A stretch of DNA of 45,064 nucleotides from Burkholderiales bacterium (GTDB taxonomy: Bacteria > Pseudomonadota > Gammaproteobacteria > Burkholderiales > Ga0077523). Shown piece after piece: positions 9,065 to 17,053 of this stretch. Within the stretch, counting starts at the first letter, position 1; each line of letters starts with the position of its first letter. Under the pieces are notes generated by a model. It had not been told where the DNA came from. It ran no database searches and saw only the letters and a list, made by a program, of their open reading frames with translations. The DNA lies in the NCBI GenBank assembly GCA_019747905.1, contig JAIEQG010000072.1:1-45064 (forward strand). The letters are read 5' to 3'. The position numbers and the translations under genes are program-made.

Positions 9065-11074
9065 ATGACCGAACCGCGCTCCGCCAGCGGGCTCGAAGCG
9101 CTGCTGCGGGAAATCGTAGTGTCCGCCGGCAACGATCCGGCGCTGCTCGTCGAGGTGGTCGACCAGATTCGCCCGCAGGACCCGGGCAACGCGCCCCAGG
9201 CGCTCAAGAACCTGCAGGCGTTGCAGTTCCTGCTATCCGGCGACGAGGCGCTGCGTACCGGGTTCCGCGACTACCTGCTGCGGGTCTTCGCGAAGCATCA
9301 GCAGATCACGCTCTACGCCGACCTCGGCATCCTGCCTGCCGCCGGCTTCTTCAGCGAACTGTGGCGCCGGATCGCGCAGAAGATCCTCCCGGCGGCGATC
9401 GACCCCACGGCGCTCAAGGACGTGCTGGGTGCCGCGTTCCATCGCGTCACCGACCACCGCTGGGTCAACGGCATCGGCGACGACCAATGGCTGAAGTTGC
9501 TCGACACCCTGGGGATCGATTTCTTCGCCGTGGCGCAGACCAACCGCACCGTGGCACAACTGCTCGACGCCGTGCACATCCTTTCCGCGCGCATCGCAGC
9601 GATGGGCGTGGAACCGGAACTGGCCGACGTGTATCCGCCGCTGCGGGAGCACGAGTCCCCGTTCCTCATGCAGAACGTCGAGACGCAGCGGTGGGTGCAG
9701 GAATACCGCGCCGGCCTCGGCAGCGACGAGTTGCCGGCGGAGGACGAGAAGCAGATCCGCGTGCTGCTCGAACAATGCGGCGACGTCATCGGAAGGATCC
9801 GGCGCAACACCGGCAACACCGGCATCAGCGTCGATCTAACCTACCTGCTGCAGCGTCTCACCGAAACCATCGACCGCCTCGACCGGCTGCTCGACCTGCT
9901 CGATCGCACGCCGCAAGCCGATCGGATGCTGGCGATCGTGACTCTGTTCAAGACCTTCGTCGAGGCCGACAACAAGCGCAACAACCTGCGCGAGCACTTC
10001 GCCAAGAACACCGAGCTGCTGGCGCGCGAAGTCACCGAGCATTCCGGCCGCACCGGGGAGCACTACATCACCGCCTCCCGCGCAGAGTACAAGGCCATGC
10101 TCACCTCTGCCCTGGGTGCCGGGCTGATCGTACCGTTCATGGCACTCATCAAGCTCGGCTTGCATGAACTGCATCCGGCCCCGTTGATCCAGGGTCTGTT
10201 GTTCGGACTCAACTATGCCCTGGGTTTCATGCTGATCCATGTGCTGCACTTCACCGTGGCGACCAAGCAGCCCGCCATGACCGCCTCGCGCATCGCCGCG
10301 GCGCTCGATCATCCGCCCGGTGCGAAACCGGACGTCGGACGCATGGTCGAGCTGATCGTGCGCGTGATCCGGAGCCAGTTCATCGCGGTGGTCGGCAACG
10401 TCGCGCTGGCCTTCCCGCTCGCGTACGTGCTGGCGACGAGCCTGTACCTGTCCGCGGGCTCGCACGTGATGACCCCGGATACGGCCCGAGGCACTTTGCA
10501 CAGCCTCGACCCGCTCGCTAGCCTGGCGCTGTTTCACGCGGCCATCGCCGGTGTCTGGTTGTTCATGTCCGGCCTGATCGCGGGCTACCACGACAACGTC
10601 GCGATCTACAACCGCATCCCAGAGCGCATCCGGCAGCTGAAATGGCTCGAACGCAGCATCGGCGCAACGCGGCTCGGCCAGCTGGCGAACTACATCGAAG
10701 GCAACCTCGGCAGTCTTGCGGGCAACTTCTGGTTCGGGATGCTGCTGGGGCTCACTGCCACCGTCGGCTTCAACCTCGGGCTGCCCATCGACATCCGCCA
10801 CATCACGTTCTCCGCGGCGAACCTCGCCACGGCGACGGTGAGCCTGGACCAGCAGGTCCCCTGGCAGACCTTTGCATGGTGCGCTGCGGGAGTGGCCCTG
10901 GTCGGCATCGTCAACCTGACCGTGAGCTTTTCTCTCGCGCTGCTGGTTGCCCTCAAGGCCCGGAGGGTGCGGTTTCGCTACGCGAGGCCGCTCGCCGCCG
11001 CTCTGTGGCGTCGATTTCTCGCCACTCCGCTGGATTTCATCCGGCCGCCGCGCGACCTCGCTGGCGAACCGTAA
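9065..11074 (+). CDS. Large membrane protein of the 'site-specific recombinase' (Gcr-like) family
   Basis: The 669-residue protein belongs to the family usually labelled site-specific recombinase, yet it shows no tyrosine- or serine-recombinase catalytic motif. The first half (about 1-340) is a soluble, helix-rich region with repeated heptad-like stretches (for example RLTETIDRLDRLLDLLDRTP). The second half has at least six hydrophobic segments, such as SALGAGLIVPFMALIKLG, LLFGLNYALGFMLIHVL and FWFGMLLGLTATVGFNLG. An integral membrane role is therefore more likely than DNA recombination. The ATG at 9065 lies 22 bp after the ETF-QO stop, suggesting cotranscription. Function unknown. Confidence 0.8.
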   Translation: MTEPRSASGLEALLREIVVSAGNDPALLVEVVDQIRPQDPGNAPQALKNLQALQFLLSGDEALRTGFRDYLLRVFAKHQQITLYADLGILPAAGFFSELWRRIAQKILPAAIDPTALKDVLGAAFHRVTDHRWVNGIGDDQWLKLLDTLGIDFFAVAQTNRTVAQLLDAVHILSARIAAMGVEPELADVYPPLREHESPFLMQNVETQRWVQEYRAGLGSDELPAEDEKQIRVLLEQCGDVIGRIRRNTGNTGISVDLTYLLQRLTETIDRLDRLLDLLDRTPQADRMLAIVTLFKTFVEADNKRNNLREHFAKNTELLAREVTEHSGRTGEHYITASRAEYKAMLTSALGAGLIVPFMALIKLGLHELHPAPLIQGLLFGLNYALGFMLIHVLHFTVATKQPAMTASRIAAALDHPPGAKPDVGRMVELIVRVIRSQFIAVVGNVALAFPLAYVLATSLYLSAGSHVMTPDTARGTLHSLDPLASLALFHAAIAGVWLFMSGLIAGYHDNVAIYNRIPERIRQLKWLERSIGATRLGQLANYIEGNLGSLAGNFWFGMLLGLTATVGFNLGLPIDIRHITFSAANLATATVSLDQQVPWQTFAWCAAGVALVGIVNLTVSFSLALLVALKARRVRFRYARPLAAALWRRFLATPLDFIRPPRDLAGEP

Positions 11075-11152
11075 TCCCTCGGCGACACCTCAAGTTCCCG
11101 ACCCGGGCGCCGATACTGGAGGACGAGGAGAAAAAATCCCAGGGGTCAGACA

Positions 11153-11827
11153 ATGCCGCATGCCGAAGTCCGCAGCCGCGCTGCCACGCGCGAGAGCAAG
11201 CCCGCGAAGCCGATTGCGCCGTCCTATGCCCTGATCATCCGCATCCTGAACCTCGTGCGCAACGAGGCCGAGCTGCCAGCGGTCGAAGCGGAACTGAAGC
11301 AGGACATCGCCCTGTCCTATCGGCTGATGCGCTACATCAATTCGGCCGGCATGGGATTCCCGAGCCAGATCACCTCCTACCGCCAGGCGGTCACGATCCT
11401 CGGCTATCACGAACTGTATCGTTGGCTCACGCTGCTGCTGCTGACCGCCGATCCGAACCCGGCGCACAACGCGGTGGTCAAGGCCTCGATCGTCCGCGGC
11501 CGCTTCATGGAACTACTGGGCAAGCTGCGGTTCCAGCGTACCCAGGCCGATGACCTGTTCGTCATCGGCATCTTCTCGCAGCTCGACCAGTTGCTCGAGC
11601 AGCCGATGGAGACGATCCTGGAATCGATACGCATCAGCGACGACATGCGCGATGCGCTGCTGCACCGCACAGGCCCCTATGGCGAACTGCTGGCGCTGGC
11701 CGAAGCCCTCGAAGACAGCAACGACGATTCGCGTGGCAGCATCGAAGGCCGCCTCGGGCTGGAACCGCCGGCAGTGGACGAAGCGTTCCAGACCGCCCAG
11801 AGCTGGGCCGCAAGCGTCCGGCACTAG
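11153..11827 (+). CDS. Stand-alone HDOD-domain protein
   Basis: This 224-residue protein consists almost entirely of an HDOD domain (about residues 25-200), a degenerate HD-type fold found in signalling proteins. Typical features are the segment LKQDIALSYRLMRYINSAG, then QITSYRQAVTILGYHELYRWLTLLLL. No EAL, GGDEF or receiver domain is attached, although many betaproteobacterial homologues carry an EAL domain in front. It starts at ATG 11153 after an AGGGG sequence. The 78-bp gap to the preceding gene shows no clear terminator. It may be an adaptor in a cyclic-di-GMP or stress pathway, but this is inference. Confidence 0.8.
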   Translation: MPHAEVRSRAATRESKPAKPIAPSYALIIRILNLVRNEAELPAVEAELKQDIALSYRLMRYINSAGMGFPSQITSYRQAVTILGYHELYRWLTLLLLTADPNPAHNAVVKASIVRGRFMELLGKLRFQRTQADDLFVIGIFSQLDQLLEQPMETILESIRISDDMRDALLHRTGPYGELLALAEALEDSNDDSRGSIEGRLGLEPPAVDEAFQTAQSWAASVRH

Positions 11828-11892
11828 GGCTCCACTCCCAAGGGCGAAGACTCGCCCTACAATGCGGGCTCTTTTCCGGAGGAGACCCGCGC

Positions 11893-12636
11893 ATGTCCAC
11901 ACAAGAAGCGATCCGCCAGGCCCGGATCGACCTGACCGCCGCCCTGCGTTCGGCTGCACGCATGGGCTTGAACGAAGGCGTCTGCAACCACTTCAGCCTC
12001 GAACTGCCCGGGGCGCCGGACAAGTTCCTGATCAACCCCCAGGGCCTGCACTGGTCCGAGTTGACGCCCGCCGACCTGATGATCGTCGACGAGAAGGGCG
12101 AAGTGGTCGAGGGCAAGCACAAGGTCGAGCCCACGGCGTTCTTCATCCATGGCCGCATCCACTTGGGCAAGCGCAAGAAGTGCGTGCTGCACACGCACAT
12201 GCCGTTCGCGACGTCGCTGTGCCTGCTCGAGGACGGCGAACTCGACTGTGCCGCCAACCAGAACGCCATGCGCTTCTGGAACCGCATCGGCTACGACGGC
12301 GAATATGGCGGTGTCGCGCTGGACGAGACCGAAGGCGACCGCATCTGCAATGCGCTCGGCGACAAGGACGTCGTGTTCCTCGCCCATCACGGCGTCATCG
12401 TCTGTGGCGAGAATGTCGCGTACGCCTTCGACGACCTGTACTACCTGGAGCGCTCGTGCATGGTGCAGGTGCTCGCGAAGGGCTCGGGCGGAAAACTCAA
12501 ACGCGCTCCGATCCACCTGGTGGAACAGGCCGCGCGCCAGATCGAAGGCGAGCGGCAGCAGTCGTCACTGCATTTCGATGCGCTGAAGCGACTGCTGGAT
12601 CGGCACGAGCCGGGGTGGTCGAGCGTTCATCGATGA
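11893..12636 (+). CDS. Class II aldolase/adducin family protein
   Basis: A 247-residue zinc-dependent class II aldolase/adducin fold. Likely metal ligands are the pair in LHTHMPFAT (about residues 95-97) and the histidines of LAHHGVIVCG (about 162). The acid/base glutamate may be that of KVEPTAFFIHG. The ATG follows a GGAGGAGA Shine-Dalgarno at good spacing. A TACAAT -10-like hexamer lies at 11858-11863. The family includes fuculose-phosphate aldolases, dehydratases and decarboxylases, so the substrate cannot be named. It ends convergently towards DUF2147, with a fold-back repeat between them. Confidence 0.88.
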   Translation: MSTQEAIRQARIDLTAALRSAARMGLNEGVCNHFSLELPGAPDKFLINPQGLHWSELTPADLMIVDEKGEVVEGKHKVEPTAFFIHGRIHLGKRKKCVLHTHMPFATSLCLLEDGELDCAANQNAMRFWNRIGYDGEYGGVALDETEGDRICNALGDKDVVFLAHHGVIVCGENVAYAFDDLYYLERSCMVQVLAKGSGGKLKRAPIHLVEQAARQIEGERQQSSLHFDALKRLLDRHEPGWSSVHR

Positions 12637-12663
12637 TGATCTCTGGCCGGAAGCCAATTCTTG

Positions 12664-12774
12664 AACCACGAAGGACACGAAGAGCACGAAGGAACACGAA
12701 GGACATCACCTTCAGCGCTCGCCCCAAGGAAGTCCTCCTTCGTGATCCTTCGTGTCCCTCGTGTCCTTCGTGTT
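12664..12774. repeat. Fold-back array of CACGAAGGA-type units
   Basis: The left arm (12664-12703) holds four head-to-tail, slightly varying copies of a 9-11 base unit (CACGAAGGA). The right arm (12733-12774) holds four copies of the complement (TCCTTCGTG). The arms are separated by about 30 bp and can pair into a long imperfect hairpin. The element sits between two convergent genes and could end transcription from both sides. Similar 'CACGAAGG' arrays occur in intergenic regions of unrelated bacteria, so this is probably a dispersed non-coding repeat. The rest of the gap (12775-12817) has only a short GGTTG-rich stretch. Confidence 0.85.
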
Positions 12775-12817
12775 GAACGCGGTTGACGGTTGGCGGTTGG
12801 CAGCCTAGCCGCTCACC

Positions 12818-13264
12818 TCACTCCTCCCGAAGCCACGTCTGCGTCCGCCCGATCAGCGACACGCCGATGAAACCGCGCACGTTCAGTTTCTTCCCGCCCT
12901 CGATCACTTCCATCTTGCAGCGATAGCTCTTCCCGTTCTTCGGGTCGAGGATCTCGCCGCCGGTGTAGATGTCGCCGTCCTTCTTGAGACCCGACAGGAT
13001 GGTCATGCCCACCAGCGGCTTGTCCTTGCGGTCACCCGGACAGGCTCGGCAGATACCTTGTGGATCGTCGTCCGGTTGGCGGTTCAGCAGTTGTTCGATC
13101 CGCCCCTCGTAGACGCCGTTGACCTCGCTGATGCGCACCAGCGAGCGCGGCAGCTTGGTCTTGTCGTCGACGGTCTTCCAGAGACCAGCGGGGCTCGCCG
13201 GATCGGCGGCCGCAGCCGTCAACGCGAACAGCAGAGTCAATGCGCCCAGCACCAGTTTCGTCAT
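12818..13264 (-). CDS. DUF2147 family exported protein
   Basis: A 148-residue protein with an N-terminal signal peptide (MTKLVLGALTLLFALTAAAA, likely cut near residue 20), so it is probably periplasmic. The mature part matches the DUF2147 pattern: PAGLWKTVDDKTKLPRSLV near its start, YTGGEILDPKNGKSYRC in the middle and LNVRGFIGVSLIGRTQTW at the end. Two cysteines in ICRACPGD could form a disulfide. The ATG at 13264 is preceded by an excellent AAAGGAGGA ribosome-binding site. It lies 31 bp after the thiolase gene and is probably the last gene of the fatty-acid island. Molecular function is unknown. Confidence 0.85.
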   Translation of the reverse strand: MTKLVLGALTLLFALTAAAADPASPAGLWKTVDDKTKLPRSLVRISEVNGVYEGRIEQLLNRQPDDDPQGICRACPGDRKDKPLVGMTILSGLKKDGDIYTGGEILDPKNGKSYRCKMEVIEGGKKLNVRGFIGVSLIGRTQTWLREE

Positions 13265-13295
13265 GCTGCTTCCTCCTTTGGAACCTGTTCGTTGA

Positions 13296-14498
13296 TCAAA
13301 GCGCTTCGAAGACCCCGGCCGCACCCATGCCGGTGCCCACGCACATCGTCACCATCCCGTACTTCTGCCTGCGGCGGCGCAGGCCGTGCACGATGGTCGC
13401 CGTGCGGATGGCACCCGTGGCCCCGAGCGGATGGCCCAGCGCGATCGCGCCGCCGAGCGGATTGATCTTCGTCGGGTCGAGCCCGAGATCGCGGATTACC
13501 GCCAGCGATTGCGCTGCAAACGCCTCGTTGAGTTCGATCCAGTCGAGGTCGTCCTGCTTGAGGCCGGTCTGCTTGAGGACCTTCGGAATGGCTGCAATCG
13601 GCCCGATGCCCATGATCTCAGGGGGCACTCCCGCTACCGCAAAGCCCGCGAAACGCGCCAACGGCGTGAGCGAGTAGCGCTTCAACGCCGCCTCGCTGAC
13701 GAGGATCACCGCACCTGCCCCGTCCGAGGTCTGCGAGCTGTTGCCCGCCGTCACCGACCCGCTGGCCGCGAATGCCGGACGCAGCTTGGCGAGCGTCTCG
13801 AGGTTCGTCCCGGCACGAGGCCCTTCGTCGACGCTCGCTTCGCGCTTCCGGACCTGTACCTGATGGGTCGTCAGATCGGGCACGTGATCGACGATCTCGT
13901 AGGGCGCGATCTCGTCGCGGAAATGTCCGTTGGCGATACCCGCCAACGCCTTTTCGTGGCTCGCCACGGCGAAGGCGTCCTGGGCCTCGCGGGTCACCTT
14001 CCATTGCTGCGCGACCTTCTCCGCCGTGATCCCCATGCCATAGGCGATGCCGAGGTTCGCATCCTTCTCGAAGATCGCTTCGTTGAACGCGAGCTTGTTC
14101 CCGCCCATGGGGATCAAGCTCATGCTTTCGGTTCCGCCGGCGATCATCACGTCGGCCTCGCCCAGGCGGATGCGGTCTGCCGCCAGAGCCACGGCCTGCA
14201 GACCCGAAGCACAGAAGCGATTGACCGTCAGGCCGGCGATCGTGTTCGGAAAGCCGGCGAGCAACAGACCGATCCGCGCGACGTTGATCCCCTGCTCCGC
14301 TTCCGGTATCGCGCAGCCGACGATAACGTCGTCGACGGCTTTCAGATCGAGCGACGGTACCCGCTTGGCCGCCTGCACCAGCACGTGCGCGAGAAGATCG
14401 TCGGGGCGCGTGTTGCGGAACATGCCGCGCGGCGCCTTGCCGACCGGCGTCCGCACGGCCGATACGATGTAGGCGTCCTGCACCTGTTTGTTGGCCAT
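13296..14498 (-). CDS. Acetyl-CoA C-acyltransferase (3-ketoacyl-CoA thiolase, FadA-like)
   Basis: A 400-residue degradative thiolase that cleaves 3-ketoacyl-CoA with coenzyme A, the last step of each beta-oxidation cycle. The nucleophilic cysteine is in NRFCASGLQA (about residue 92), the histidine in ALGHPLGATG and the second cysteine in MCVGTGMG near the C-terminus. It starts one base after the stop of the fused hydroxyacyl-CoA dehydrogenase/hydratase gene (TGA-A-ATG), so the two are translationally coupled and likely form the FadA/FadB-type complex. A purely biosynthetic acetoacetyl-CoA thiolase is less likely given this partner. Confidence 0.93.
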   Translation of the reverse strand: MANKQVQDAYIVSAVRTPVGKAPRGMFRNTRPDDLLAHVLVQAAKRVPSLDLKAVDDVIVGCAIPEAEQGINVARIGLLLAGFPNTIAGLTVNRFCASGLQAVALAADRIRLGEADVMIAGGTESMSLIPMGGNKLAFNEAIFEKDANLGIAYGMGITAEKVAQQWKVTREAQDAFAVASHEKALAGIANGHFRDEIAPYEIVDHVPDLTTHQVQVRKREASVDEGPRAGTNLETLAKLRPAFAASGSVTAGNSSQTSDGAGAVILVSEAALKRYSLTPLARFAGFAVAGVPPEIMGIGPIAAIPKVLKQTGLKQDDLDWIELNEAFAAQSLAVIRDLGLDPTKINPLGGAIALGHPLGATGAIRTATIVHGLRRRRQKYGMVTMCVGTGMGAAGVFEAL

Positions 14499-14499
14499 T

Positions 14500-16989
14500 T
14501 CAGTTCCTCAACGGTTTGCCGGTCTTCAGCATCTGCTCGATGCGCGCCTGGGTCTTCTCGGTGGCTAGCAATGCCATGAAGGCTTCGCGTTCGAGTTCGA
14601 GCAGCCATTCCTCGTCCACCAGGCTGCCCGGGTCCACGTCGCCGCCGGTCATCACGGTCGCGAGCGAGGAGCCGATCAGATAGTCGTGATCGGAGATGTG
14701 GTTGCCGGCCAGCAGATTGGTGAGATGCGCCTTGATGGTCGCGGCGGCGCTGCGCCCCGCCACAGGAATGCGCCCGGCCGGCAGCGGCGGCCGATAGCCG
14801 GCCTCGGACAGCGCCACCAGCTCGGCCTTGGCCACGTGCAGCAGTTCGAACCGGTTCATAACGACACGATCGGTCGCGCGCAGGAACCCGATCTCGCGAG
14901 CGTTCTCGGCGCTGCGCGCCACTTGCGCTGTTGCGGCCGCCTCGAAATAACGGCGGAGGAACGGGAAGATGTCGCCGCCTTTCGCCTCCGCCGCGGCACG
15001 GATCGCGAATTCCTTGCAGCCGCCGCCGGCGGGAATCAGGCCGACGCCCACCTCCACCAACCCGATGTAGCTCTCCAGGCTGGCGACCGCACGGTCGCAA
15101 TGCATCACGAATTCGCACCCACCGCCCAGCGCCATGCCGTCCACGGCAGCGATGGTCGGCACGCTGCTGTAACGCAGGGCGAGCGAGGTCGCCTGGAATT
15201 GCTGCACGACGCCCTCGACCTTCTCGAGGCGCCCGGCCATTAAGGCATCCGCCACATTGAGCTTGTGCGCGGCCTTCAGCACGGCCGACTCGGCGCTGCG
15301 CTTCACCTTCTTCATCATCGAAGCGAAACCGGAGGGCTTGGGGCCTTCCTTGCGTGGGGCCGAAGGTCCCGCGAGGTTCGCGCCGATGGAGAACGGCGGT
15401 TCGGTCTGCCAGATCACCAGACCGCGAAAACCGCGTTCGGCTTCGTCGATCGCCTGCATCATCCCGTCGAGCACGTCCTCGCCGATCGAATGCATCTTGC
15501 TCTTGAAGCTCACCACGGCGATGTCGTCGCCTGTGGTCCAGGCACGGACAGCGTCGGTCTCGAAGACAGTCGTGCCGAGATTCGCCGGTTCGCCCAACAC
15601 CCGATCGGGCACCGCCTGCCGCCGGTACACGGGCAATGCCGATCGCGGACGGTACTCGCGGCGCGCCGGACTCCACGCTCCTGCGGGCGTGTGCACGCCG
15701 GTTCGTCCGCTTTCGATGGCCCACGCCGGCAACGGCACCGAGGCCATGGTCTTGCCCGCGGCGATCTCCTCCGCGATCCACCCCGCCACCTGCTGCCAGC
15801 CCGCCGCCTGCCACAATTCGAACGGGCCTTCGCGCCAGCCGAATCCCCAGCGGATCGCGAGGTCCACGTCGCGTGCGTTGTCGGCGATGGATTCGAGCTG
15901 CACAGCACAGTAGTGCAGCATGTCGCGCGTCACGGCCCACATGAATTTCGCTTGCGCGTGCTGGCTCGCTCGCAGTTGCGCGAGGCGCGCCGCCGGATCC
16001 TTGTTCTTGAGGATAGCCACCACCTCTTCGGCGGCTTCCTTGCCGGACGTGCGGTAGTCGCCCTTGGCAAGATCCAGCACCTGGATCTCCTTGCCCTGCT
16101 TGCGATACACGCCCGCCTTCGCCTTCTGCCCCAGGGCCCCGCGATCGACGAGCCCCTTGAACCAGTCGGGCGCGTCGTAGTAGCGCGCCCAGGGATCGTC
16201 CGGCAACCCGTTCTTCATCGTGTTGATGACGTGGCCGAGGGTATCGAGACCGACCACGTCGGCGGTGCGATACGTGGCGCTCTTCGGCCGGCCGATCAGC
16301 GGACCGGTCAGCGCATCGACCTCGTCGAAGCCGAGCCCCAGGGCCCTCGTGTGATGGAATGCGGCGAGGATCGAAAACACGCCGACGCGATTCGCGATGA
16401 AGTTGGGGGTGTCCTTGGCGCGAATCACGCCCTTGCCCAGCGCCGTCGTGAGGAACGTCTCGAGGCGATCGAGCATCGCAGGATCGCTGTCGGTCGCCGG
16501 GATGATCTCCACCAGATGCATGTAGCGCGGCGGATTGAAGAAATGGATCCCGCAGAAGCGGGCACGCAACTGCGCCGGCAGCGCCTGGGCAAGTGCGTTG
16601 ATGGACAGACCCGAGGTGTTGCTCGCGACGATCGCCTCGGAGCCGATGTGGGGTGCGATGCGCTCGTACAACTGGCGCTTCCAGTCCATGCGCTCGGCGA
16701 TGGCTTCGATCACCAGGTCGCAGCCGCCGAGCCGATCGAGGTGCTGGTCGTAGTTGGCGACGGTGATGGCGTCCGCGACCGCTGCCGTGGCAAGCGGGCT
16801 GGGTTCGAGCTTGCGCAGGCCCTCGATCGCCTTCAGCGCGATCCCGTTCGGATCGCCCTCCTTGGCGGTCAGGTCGAACAACACGGCCTCGACGCCCGCA
16901 TTCACCAGGTGCGCAGCGATCTGTGCACCCATCACGCCCGCGCCCAGAACGGCGACGCGGCGGACGAAAAACCTGTCTTGCGATGCCAT
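14500..16989 (-). CDS. Fused 3-hydroxyacyl-CoA dehydrogenase / enoyl-CoA hydratase (FadN-type)
   Basis: An 829-residue bifunctional beta-oxidation enzyme. The order is dehydrogenase first: NAD-binding motif VAVLGAGVMGAQIA (about 14-27), catalytic histidine in GIHFFNPP, and the C-terminal dehydrogenase domains to about 430. The hydratase domain then occupies about 490-760, with both expected glutamates (GGGCEF and LVEVGVG) and the oxyanion loop. This is the reverse of classical FadB, where the hydratase comes first. The ATG at 16989 is chosen over a TTG five codons upstream because GGAG lies nine bases before it. It is coupled to the downstream thiolase and preceded by a terminator-like hairpin. 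Confidence 0.93.
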   Translation of the reverse strand: MASQDRFFVRRVAVLGAGVMGAQIAAHLVNAGVEAVLFDLTAKEGDPNGIALKAIEGLRKLEPSPLATAAVADAITVANYDQHLDRLGGCDLVIEAIAERMDWKRQLYERIAPHIGSEAIVASNTSGLSINALAQALPAQLRARFCGIHFFNPPRYMHLVEIIPATDSDPAMLDRLETFLTTALGKGVIRAKDTPNFIANRVGVFSILAAFHHTRALGLGFDEVDALTGPLIGRPKSATYRTADVVGLDTLGHVINTMKNGLPDDPWARYYDAPDWFKGLVDRGALGQKAKAGVYRKQGKEIQVLDLAKGDYRTSGKEAAEEVVAILKNKDPAARLAQLRASQHAQAKFMWAVTRDMLHYCAVQLESIADNARDVDLAIRWGFGWREGPFELWQAAGWQQVAGWIAEEIAAGKTMASVPLPAWAIESGRTGVHTPAGAWSPARREYRPRSALPVYRRQAVPDRVLGEPANLGTTVFETDAVRAWTTGDDIAVVSFKSKMHSIGEDVLDGMMQAIDEAERGFRGLVIWQTEPPFSIGANLAGPSAPRKEGPKPSGFASMMKKVKRSAESAVLKAAHKLNVADALMAGRLEKVEGVVQQFQATSLALRYSSVPTIAAVDGMALGGGCEFVMHCDRAVASLESYIGLVEVGVGLIPAGGGCKEFAIRAAAEAKGGDIFPFLRRYFEAAATAQVARSAENAREIGFLRATDRVVMNRFELLHVAKAELVALSEAGYRPPLPAGRIPVAGRSAAATIKAHLTNLLAGNHISDHDYLIGSSLATVMTGGDVDPGSLVDEEWLLELEREAFMALLATEKTQARIEQMLKTGKPLRN

Positions 16990-17009
16990 GACGGCATGCT
17001 CCAATCGAG

Positions 17010-17040
17010 AAAAGGGCCGGCCGGCGCGCTCGCGCCGGCC
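17010..17040 (-). terminator. Terminator-like hairpin between the porin gene and fadN-type gene
   Basis: A perfect 10-bp stem (GGCCGGCGCG / CGCGCCGGCC, 17019-17028 and 17031-17040) with a two-base loop. On the minus strand it is followed by CCCTTTTCTC. It lies 14 bp after the porin stop and ends about 20 bases before the next start codon, so it could be a partial terminator or attenuator setting the ratio of porin to the downstream beta-oxidation enzymes. Confidence 0.7.
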
Positions 17041-17053
17041 GCAACCGCGAGTC

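Noticed and set aside
9065..11074. Mobile element or integrase based on the usual recombinase label
   Set aside because: No recombinase catalytic motif, no att-like repeats and no other mobility gene; the protein looks like a membrane protein.
12664..12774. Possible CRISPR array
   Set aside because: Units are 9-11 bases with almost no spacers, the second half is inverted, and no cas gene is present.
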